This document shows, piece by piece, positions 1 to 3,912 of a DNA stretch of 5,282 nt. Below the pieces are notes generated by a model that was given only the letters and a program-made list of their open reading frames with translations, was not told the DNA's origin and did no database searches. Source of the DNA: Oscillospiraceae bacterium (GTDB taxonomy: Bacteria; Bacillota; Clostridia; Oscillospirales; Oscillospiraceae); assembly GCA_902783825.1 (NCBI GenBank), contig CACZSJ010000163.1, positions 1 to 5,282 on the forward strand, in the 5' to 3' direction. How positions within the stretch are numbered: the first letter of the stretch is position 1; each line of letters opens with the position of its first letter. The position numbers were made by a program, and so were the translations under genes.

Positions 1-1
1 T

Positions 2-163
2 ATGGCTGCAGGCGCAAGAGTAAAAATCACACTCAGATGCGATGAATGCAAGCAGAGAAACTACAACACGGTCAAGAACAAAAAGAATACCACGGACCGT
101 TTGGAGCGGAGCAAGTATTGCCCCTTCTGCCGCAAGCACACCAAGCATGTTGAGACCAAGTAA
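2..163 (+). CDS. rpmG: 50S ribosomal protein L33 (zinc-binding form)
   Basis: Encodes a 53-residue basic protein, the usual length for L33, a small component of the large ribosomal subunit near the E site. The sequence opens MAAGARVKITLRCDEC and holds two CxxC pairs (Cys13/Cys16 and Cys40/Cys43), which form the zinc ribbon of the 'C+' paralogue; zinc-independent 'C-' copies lack these cysteines. It ends in a basic tail (HTKHVETK). The ATG lies one base from the window edge, so its ribosome-binding site cannot be seen, but the N-terminus matches where L33 normally begins. It sits 21 nt before secE, the standard order in Firmicutes, and is probably cotranscribed with secE-nusG-rplK-rplA. Possession of the C+ form implies that a zinc-free copy could exist elsewhere in the genome; that is inference. 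Confidence 0.96.
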   Translation: MAAGARVKITLRCDECKQRNYNTVKNKKNTTDRLERSKYCPFCRKHTKHVETK

Positions 164-184
164 CTTCTGAAAGGATGCGTGAAA

Positions 185-457
185 ATGGCTGAAGAAAAGA
201 AGACCAATGCGGCTCCTGCCAAGGCCGTCACCGCCGTAAAGAAGGACGAAGTTCGTCTCGGTCTCTTTGCCCGTATCGGCAAGTGGTTCCGGGAAATGAA
301 GAGCGAGTTGAAGAAGGTCATTTGGCCCACGGGCAAGACCCTGTTCAACAACACGGCCATTTCGGTGGGCGTGATGCTGGTGTCCGCCGTGCTGCTCTGG
401 GGCTTTGACGAGCTGGCGCAGATGCTGGTGCGGGCGCTCTTTACGCTGATGGGTTAA
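185..457 (+). CDS. secE: Preprotein translocase subunit SecE
   Basis: A 90-residue single-span membrane protein, the short SecE type seen outside enterobacteria. SecE clamps the two halves of the SecY channel and is essential for Sec-dependent export. Residues 1-25 are a charged, Ala/Lys-rich cytoplasmic tail. Residues 34-49 (WFREMKSELKKVIWPT) are the conserved amphipathic helix and hallmark motif. Residues about 57-76 (from NTAISVGVML) form the transmembrane helix. A GTG at 179 would add two residues, but the SD-like AAAGGA at 170-175 lies only 3 nt from that GTG and 9 nt from the ATG at 185, so I chose the ATG. It is 21 nt after rpmG and 4 nt before nusG, the near-universal bacterial secE-nusG pairing. 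Confidence in identity is very high; the start is slightly less certain. Confidence 0.96.
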   Translation: MAEEKKTNAAPAKAVTAVKKDEVRLGLFARIGKWFREMKSELKKVIWPTGKTLFNNTAISVGVMLVSAVLLWGFDELAQMLVRALFTLMG

Positions 458-461
458 GGCC

Positions 462-986
462 ATGGCGGAAGAAGCAAAGTGGTACGTAGTCCACACCTAC
501 TCCGGCTATGAAAACGCGGTAGCGGCGTCGGTGATGAAAGCGGCGGAAAACCGCCGGATGACCGACCTGATCAAGGAGGTCAACATCCCGCTGGAAACCG
601 TGACCGAGTTTACCGATAACGGAGAAAAGACCGTGGAACGCAAAGTGTTCCCGGGCTACGTGCTGATCAAAATGATTCTGACGGACGAGAGCTGGCATTT
701 GGTCCGCAACGTCCGCGGCGCGACAGGCTTTGTCGGGTCCGACGGGAAAGCCGTCCCCCTGACGGAGCAGGAAATTTACGATCTGGGTGTTGAGCGCAAG
801 GAAATTGTGGTTGGCTACACCCTGGGCGACAGTGTCAAGGTCAACGATGGCCCGCTGGCCGGCTTTATCGGCGTGGTGGACGAGCTGGAGCCCGACAAGA
901 ACCGGGTTCGGGTGGTGGTCTCCATGTTCGGCAGAGAGACGCCGGTGGATTTGGAGCTTGACCAGGTCGAAACCATCAAAGAATAA
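462..986 (+). CDS. nusG: Transcription termination/antitermination factor NusG
   Basis: A 174-residue NusG of normal length. It binds the RNA polymerase clamp, modulates pausing and processivity, and links polymerase to Rho or to the ribosome (S10). The N-terminal NGN domain spans about residues 5-93, with WYVVHTYSGYEN at its start, FPGYVLIKM (63-71) and VRNVRGATGFVG (81-92). A linker of about 25 residues follows. The C-terminal KOW domain covers about 120-174 and includes GDSVKVNDGPLAGFIG (122-137). The start lies only 4 nt after the secE stop and the upstream sequence (GGGTTAAGG) is a poor, very close SD, so translation is probably coupled to secE. The gene ends with tandem TAA stop codons. 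There is no insertion in the NGN domain and no sign of a specialised paralogue such as LoaP; the operon context confirms the housekeeping copy. Confidence 0.97.
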   Translation: MAEEAKWYVVHTYSGYENAVAASVMKAAENRRMTDLIKEVNIPLETVTEFTDNGEKTVERKVFPGYVLIKMILTDESWHLVRNVRGATGFVGSDGKAVPLTEQEIYDLGVERKEIVVGYTLGDSVKVNDGPLAGFIGVVDELEPDKNRVRVVVSMFGRETPVDLELDQVETIKE

Positions 987-1013
987 TAAGATAAGAAGAA
1001 AGAGGTGCTTTCT

Positions 1014-1439
1014 ATGGCACAGAAAGTTGTTGGATACGTAAGATTCCAGGTTCCCGCCGGCAAAGCGACGCCGGCCCCCCCTGTTGGCCCCGCTCTGGGC
1101 CAGTACGGCGTGAACATCGGTCAGTTCACCAAGGACTTTAACGAGCGCACCAAGAACGACATGGGCATGATGATCCCCGTTGTCATCACGGTGTACGCGG
1201 ACCGCAGCTTCACCTTCATTACCAAGACTCCTCCTGCCGCGCTGCTGATTAAAAAGGCTTGCGGCATCGAGACGGCTTCCGGCGTTCCCCAGCGGGACAA
1301 GGTCGCCACGATCAGCAAGGAAGACCTTCGCAAGATCGCCGAGCAGAAAATGCCCGATCTCAACTGCACCGACATCGAGTCCGCCATGAGCATGATCGCC
1401 GGTACTTGCCGGTCCATGGGCGTCATCGTCGGAGACTGA
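1014..1439 (+). CDS. rplK: 50S ribosomal protein L11
   Basis: A 141-residue L11, the standard length. L11 forms the GTPase-associated centre with 23S rRNA helices 43/44, takes part in factor binding and is needed for RelA-type stringent signalling. The N-terminal domain (about 1-70) carries the invariant Pro-rich TPAPPVGPALGQ (19-30), the region of thiopeptide contact and resistance mutations. The C-terminal rRNA-binding domain (about 73-141) begins at TPPAALLIKKA and ends with the family signature GTCRSMGVIVGD. A GTG at 1005 in the same frame would add three residues, but AGAGGTG at 1001-1007 is a good SD 6 nt before the ATG at 1014, and MAQKVVGYV is the expected L11 start. It follows nusG by 27 nt. 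Confidence 0.97.
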   Translation: MAQKVVGYVRFQVPAGKATPAPPVGPALGQYGVNIGQFTKDFNERTKNDMGMMIPVVITVYADRSFTFITKTPPAALLIKKACGIETASGVPQRDKVATISKEDLRKIAEQKMPDLNCTDIESAMSMIAGTCRSMGVIVGD

Positions 1440-1460
1440 GCGAGACGTACGCTCCATAAC

Positions 1461-1490
1461 GTGGGAGGATTTATCCATCCATTACACCAC
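1461..1490 (+). promoter_or_regulatory. Putative L1-binding mRNA operator in the rplK-rplA gap
   Basis: The RNA reads GUGGGAGGAU, a 6-nt loop (UUAUCC), then AUCC, AUUACA and CCAC. GUGG (1461-1464) pairs with CCAC (1487-1490), and GGAU (1467-1470) pairs with AUCC (1477-1480). Between the two helices is an asymmetric internal loop, GA on one side and AUUACA on the other. From memory, the L1-binding site of bacterial 23S rRNA (helices 76-77) has the same plan: GGUGG-GA-GG on one side and CC-UUGAAAUA-CCACC on the other. L1 is known to repress its own operon by binding an mRNA copy of this motif. The element ends 5 nt before the rplA SD, so bound L1 could block ribosome access. The pairing is seen directly; the function is inferred. 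Confidence 0.7.
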
Positions 1491-1495
1491 ATTTT

Positions 1496-1513
1496 GAGGA
1501 GGAAACAAAATTG
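1496..1513 (+). promoter_or_regulatory. Strong SD that fixes the TTG start of rplA
   Basis: GAGGAGG at 1496-1502 is complementary to the 16S rRNA 3' end, with an 8-nt A-rich spacer before TTG at 1511-1513. There is no ATG in this frame at a plausible distance, so the TTG start is well supported. It lies 5 nt after the proposed L1 operator. Confidence 0.85.
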
Positions 1514-2203
1514 TTTAGAGGTAAAAATTATAAAGAGAGCGCAAAGCTCGTTGATAAGCAGACCCTTTATGATCCCATGGACGCGCTGAATCTGGTCATC
1601 AGCGCCAGCAAGGCCAAGTTCGACGAGACGGTCGAGCTGCACGTGAAGCTGGGCGTTGACGGCCGTCACGCTGACCAGCAGGTCCGCGGCGCCATCGTCC
1701 TGCCCAACGGCACCGGCAAGAGTGTGCGCGTTCTGGTTTTCTGCCCGCCTGAGCAGGTGGAAGAGGCTCTGGCGGCCGGCGCCGATTATGCCGGCGGCAT
1801 GGAGTACGTGGAGAAGATCCAGAAGGAAAACTGGTTTGAGTTTGACAGTGTGATTGCCAACCCCAAGATGATGGGCACGGTTGGCCGTCTGGGTAAGGTT
1901 CTGGGCCCCAAGGGCCTGATGCCCTCTCCCAAGGCCGGCACGGTTACCCCCAACGTCGCCCAGGCCGTTCAGGAAGCTAAGGCCGGTAAGGTGGAGTACC
2001 GTCTGGACAAGACCAATATCATTCACTGCCCCATCGGCAAGGTCAGCTTTGGCGCAGAAAAGCTGTACGAGAACTATGTGGCGCTCCTGGGCGCCATCAT
2101 CAAGGCCAAGCCCGCTGCGGCTAAGGGCCAGTACATCCGCTCCTGTGTCACGGCGTCCACCATGGGCCCCGGCGTGAAGATCAACGCCCAGAAGCAGCTG
2201 TAA
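1511..2203 (+). CDS. rplA: 50S ribosomal protein L1
   Basis: A 230-residue L1, typical length. L1 forms the mobile stalk at the E site, helps release deacylated tRNA and acts as a translational repressor of its own operon. Domain I is built from the N-terminus (about 1-70) and C-terminus (about 155-230); domain II is the middle segment. The signature GRLGKVLGPKGLMPSPKAG (125-143) and the C-terminal TMGPGVKI (218-225) are intact. The start codon is TTG: GAGGAGG at 1496-1502 is a near-perfect SD 8 nt upstream, the translated N-terminus (MFRGKNYKES) matches L1, and no in-frame ATG lies nearby. A rare start beside a strong SD and an L1-site mimic suggests that translation initiation is the control point. 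Tandem terminators follow, so this is the last gene of the transcript. Confidence 0.97.
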   Translation: MFRGKNYKESAKLVDKQTLYDPMDALNLVISASKAKFDETVELHVKLGVDGRHADQQVRGAIVLPNGTGKSVRVLVFCPPEQVEEALAAGADYAGGMEYVEKIQKENWFEFDSVIANPKMMGTVGRLGKVLGPKGLMPSPKAGTVTPNVAQAVQEAKAGKVEYRLDKTNIIHCPIGKVSFGAEKLYENYVALLGAIIKAKPAAAKGQYIRSCVTASTMGPGVKINAQKQL

Positions 2204-2214
2204 AACAAGATCAG

Positions 2215-2250
2215 AAAAAGTGCCGGAGAGCCATTCTTCGGCGCTTTTTT
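2215..2250 (+). terminator. Rho-independent terminator 1 after rplA
   Basis: The left arm 2215-2229 (AAAAAGTGCCGGAGA) pairs over 15 bp with 2235-2249 around a 5-nt loop (GCCAT). Two of the pairs are G-U wobbles (2221/2243 and 2226/2238). Six Ts at 2245-2250 follow the GC core. It begins 12 nt after the rplA stop codon and should end the ribosomal-protein transcript. Confidence 0.93.
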
Positions 2251-2292
2251 CATGGACAAGACGGGAAAAAGCAGTAAGACAAAAAAACCCAG

Positions 2293-2330
2293 ACAAAAAG
2301 CCGCCCGGCCCCTGCCGGACGGTTTTTTGT
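2293..2330 (+). terminator. Rho-independent terminator 2 (tandem, possibly bidirectional)
   Basis: CCGCCCGGC at 2301-2309 pairs with GCCGGACGG at 2314-2322 (one C/A mismatch) around a CCCT loop, followed by six Ts at 2323-2328. Flanking A and T runs extend the stem to about 17 positions (2293-2309 with 2314-2330). The A run on the left arm would give a U tract on the opposite strand, so the structure could act in both directions, although no convergent gene is seen. It lies 43 nt after terminator 1 and forms a double stop that insulates the next gene from the strong ribosomal operon. Confidence 0.88.
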
Positions 2331-2348
2331 GCTTGTGGGGCTGTCGTT

Positions 2349-2365
2349 TCTTAAGCTGTCTTAAG
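2349..2365 (+). repeat. 10-bp-phased direct repeat TCTTAAG upstream of the promoter
   Basis: TCTTAAG occurs at 2349-2355 and again at 2359-2365, separated by CTG, so the copies start exactly 10 bp apart and face the same side of the helix. The second copy ends 4 bp before the -35 hexamer. Paired direct repeats with one-turn phasing are typical sites for OmpR/PhoB-family response regulators, but the regulator, if any, is unknown. The repeat is seen directly; an operator role is only a suggestion. Confidence 0.4.
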
Positions 2366-2369
2366 ATAG

Positions 2370-2398
2370 TGGACAAGTTTCGACATTTACGGTATAAT
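2370..2398 (+). promoter_or_regulatory. Sigma-A promoter for the membrane-anchored protein gene
   Basis: The -35 element TGGACA (2370-2375, one mismatch to TTGACA) and the -10 element TATAAT (2393-2398, perfect) are separated by exactly 17 bp. Transcription should start at about 2404-2406, giving a leader of roughly 70 nt before the ATG at 2476. It lies 40 bp after terminator 2, so the downstream gene is an independent transcription unit. Confidence 0.88.
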
Positions 2399-2406
2399 AG
2401 GCACAC

Positions 2407-2435
2407 TCCGCGCCGCGAGCGTTGAAAAGCGCGGA
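2407..2435 (+). other. GC-rich hairpin at the 5' end of the leader
   Basis: TCCGCGC (2407-2413) pairs perfectly with GCGCGGA (2429-2435) around a 15-nt loop. It would form within a few bases of the predicted transcription start. No U tract follows, so it is not a terminator. A 5'-terminal stem can stabilise mRNA, but this may be chance in GC-rich sequence. Confidence 0.35.
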
Positions 2436-2475
2436 CAGACAGCGGCGAGCATCCTCGAAAGGAGCAGCAACAGCG

Positions 2476-3198
2476 ATGAACGGCAAAATCACAGCAGTTT
2501 TATTTATTATTGTACTGATTCTGGTGGTGGCGGTGATCTGCACCTTCCTCACCAGCTTTGACAGAAGCCCGGAAAGCCCGGAGCCTACGGAGGATCCGCA
2601 GCTTTCGGAAGAGCCGGTAAGCACCCAGGCGGTGATTGCCACCACGCCACCCACCCCGGTCCCGACCCCGGCCCCGACCCCGGCGCCCGCCCCGGCGGCA
2701 ACACCGGTGCCCACGCCGGCCGCCACGCCGGCGCCGACGCCCATCCCCACGCCCGAGGCGACGCCGGAACCCACGGAGGAGCCTCTGCCGCTCAACTATG
2801 AGTCGGAAGAGCTGGGAAGCGGTAGCTTCCGCTCCGATACGGGACTGCATATCGACATCTCCGCGGAATGGACTGCCCGCACGGTCAGCGACAACCGGGT
2901 GGAGATCGACGTGACTGTGTATCTGGAGTCCTACAGCATTCGGCTGGGACCCTCGGAGGACGCGGTGAACATCGGCCTTGGTGGCGAGTACGTATCGTTG
3001 GGCACCCCGGCGGTGCAGTACGAAGGCAATCAGAAGCTGGTCACAAAGCTTGCCAGCAAGACCTTCCGGGTGGATCTGCCCCAGGAAAGCTCTAACAGCT
3101 ACCACCTGGAGGCGGTGTATAACTTCGGCGGCACCTATGGCGGCGTGTCCATCCCGGCCATCGAGTGCGGCGGCGTCATCAGCCTGAGCCGCTTCTGA
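2476..3198 (+). CDS. Membrane-anchored extracytoplasmic protein, unknown function
   Basis: I do not recognise the family. The 240-residue product has three parts. A very short cytoplasmic N-terminus (MNGK) precedes a hydrophobic helix (about 5-26) with no lipobox and no obvious signal-peptidase site, so it is probably an uncleaved anchor. A Pro/Thr/Ala/Glu-rich linker follows, acidic at 29-48 and with PTPA-type repeats at about 57-103. The C-terminal domain (about 108-240) has alternating polar/hydrophobic stretches such as RVEIDVTVYLESYSI (141-155) and is probably a beta-sandwich. It has one cysteine (Cys231) and no catalytic motif I can name. The domain plan suggests a stalked, surface-displayed or envelope protein; adhesion, sensing or wall binding are guesses. 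ATG 2476 is chosen because AAAGGAG (2458-2464) lies 11 nt upstream and places the helix at the N-terminus; an in-frame TTG at 2422 lacks an SD. It has its own promoter and terminator. Confidence 0.85.
   Translation: MNGKITAVLFIIVLILVVAVICTFLTSFDRSPESPEPTEDPQLSEEPVSTQAVIATTPPTPVPTPAPTPAPAPAATPVPTPAATPAPTPIPTPEATPEPTEEPLPLNYESEELGSGSFRSDTGLHIDISAEWTARTVSDNRVEIDVTVYLESYSIRLGPSEDAVNIGLGGEYVSLGTPAVQYEGNQKLVTKLASKTFRVDLPQESSNSYHLEAVYNFGGTYGGVSIPAIECGGVISLSRF
2644..2784 (+). repeat. Degenerate Pro/Thr/Ala-coding tandem repeat (linker)
   Basis: A run of CCNACN/GCNCCN-type codons encodes residues about 57-103 of the anchored protein (PTPVPTPAPTPAPAPAATPVPT and similar). The basic unit is the 6-nt PT/PA dipeptide, often doubled to 12 nt (PTPA). 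The copies are imperfect at the DNA level, with wobble changes, which implies selection on the peptide and moderate age. Such tracts are extended, flexible and often glycosylated in surface proteins, and can change length by slippage. Confidence 0.85.
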
Positions 3199-3212
3199 TC
3201 TCACGACACGCT

Positions 3213-3244
3213 ACGGCGGCAAGCAAGGGCTTGCCGCCGTTTTT
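3213..3244 (+). terminator. Rho-independent terminator after the anchored protein gene
   Basis: ACGGCGGCAAGC (3213-3224) pairs perfectly over 12 bp with GCTTGCCGCCGT (3229-3240) around an AAGG tetraloop, with five Ts at 3240-3244. It starts 15 nt after the stop codon at 3196-3198. Its U tract ends only 2 nt before the SD of nth, leaving no room for a promoter in between. Confidence 0.92.
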
Positions 3245-3261
3245 CGAAAGGAGGAAACCCC

Positions 3262-3897
3262 ATGCGGACACAGAAACAGGTCGAGGAGCTTGTGAGGCTG
3301 CTGCTGGAGGAGTATCCGGAGGCAAGCTGCACCTTGGACTATGAAAAACCCCACGAGCTGCTTTTTTCCGTGCGCCTGGCGGCGCAATGTACCGATGAAA
3401 GGGTCAACCAGATCACCCCCGCGCTGTTTGCCCGCTTTGACAGCCTGGAGGCTTTTGCCCGGGCGGATGTGGCAGAGGTGGAAGAATACGTCCACTCCAC
3501 CGGCTTTTTCCGGGCCAAGGCTCGAGACATCGTGGCCTGCGCCCAGGTGCTGCTGGCAAAGCACGGCGGGCGAGTGCCCAACACCATGGAAGAACTGACG
3601 GCGCTGCCCGGCGTGGGGCGGAAAACGGCGAATTTGATTCTGGGAGATCTGTATCGCGTGCCGGGATCCACGGTGGTGGACACCCACTGCATCCGCCTGA
3701 GCAATCGGATGGGCCTGGTGGACGATCAAAAGGACCCGGTAAAGATCGAGATGGCTTTGCGGAAAATCTTGCCACCGGAGCAGTCTTCGGATTTTTGCCA
3801 CGCTTTGGTGCTGCACGGCCGCGCGGTCTGCGACGCCCGCAAGCCCCGCTGTGAAGCCTGTTGCGTGCGGCATCTGTGCCAGCACTATTCCGGATAG
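3262..3897 (+). CDS. nth: Endonuclease III (DNA glycosylase/AP lyase)
   Basis: A 211-residue endonuclease III, the same size as the E. coli enzyme. It removes oxidised pyrimidines from DNA and cleaves the abasic site by beta-elimination, starting base-excision repair. Visible landmarks are LAAQCTDERVNQ (39-50), part of the substrate pocket; the helix-hairpin-helix LPGVGRKTANLIL (115-127) with catalytic Lys121; VDTHCIRLSNR (139-149) with catalytic Asp140; and a C-terminal [4Fe-4S] loop with Cys190, Cys197, Cys200 and Cys206 in C-x6-C-x2-C-x5-C spacing. An extra Cys201 adjoins the third ligand. The start is fixed by AAAGGAGG at 3247-3254, 7 nt upstream. It lies directly after a terminator with no visible promoter of its own. 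The M32 peptidase gene follows after 12 nt, so the two are probably cotranscribed, although no functional link is evident. Confidence 0.96.
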   Translation: MRTQKQVEELVRLLLEEYPEASCTLDYEKPHELLFSVRLAAQCTDERVNQITPALFARFDSLEAFARADVAEVEEYVHSTGFFRAKARDIVACAQVLLAKHGGRVPNTMEELTALPGVGRKTANLILGDLYRVPGSTVVDTHCIRLSNRMGLVDDQKDPVKIEMALRKILPPEQSSDFCHALVLHGRAVCDARKPRCEACCVRHLCQHYSG

Positions 3898-3912
3898 GAG
3901 GAAGCGAGTATG
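3896..3912 (+). promoter_or_regulatory. SD of the M32 gene overlapping the nth stop codon
   Basis: AGGAGG at 3896-3901 includes the last two bases of the nth TAG stop (3895-3897) and lies 8 nt before the ATG at 3910. A ribosome terminating on nth would sit on this SD, so the two genes are likely translationally coupled. Confidence 0.8.

Noticed and set aside
441..1478. 345-codon minus-strand frame opposite nusG and rplK
   Set aside because: It is antisense to two certain genes, His/Asp/Gly-rich without domain features; a shadow of codon bias.
1121..2296. 391-codon minus-strand frame opposite rplK, rplA and terminator 1
   Set aside because: It is antisense to well-identified ribosomal protein genes and runs through the intergenic regulatory region and terminator; no recognisable protein.
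2252..2425. Small + strand frame starting at ATG 2252 between the two terminators
   Set aside because: It has no SD, reads through terminator 2, the phased repeat and the promoter, and gives no recognisable protein.
2204..2475. L10 leader or riboswitch after rplA
   Set aside because: The 272-nt gap is explained by two terminators, a promoter and a short leader. I see no L10 leader-like structure, no riboswitch core and no rplJ downstream.
2644..2784. Possible CRISPR or regulatory tandem repeat
   Set aside because: The units are short, imperfect and in frame, with no spacers; they encode a Pro/Thr/Ala linker.
3118..3123. TATAAC as a -10 element for nth inside the preceding gene
   Set aside because: No acceptable -35 hexamer lies 16-18 bp upstream (the sequence there reads about ACAGCT), so this is not enough to call a promoter.
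2500..3204. Arg-rich minus-strand frame opposite the anchored protein gene
   Set aside because: The Arg/Gly-rich run is the complement of the Pro/Thr/Ala repeat. The + strand has the promoter, SD, hydrophobic anchor and terminator.
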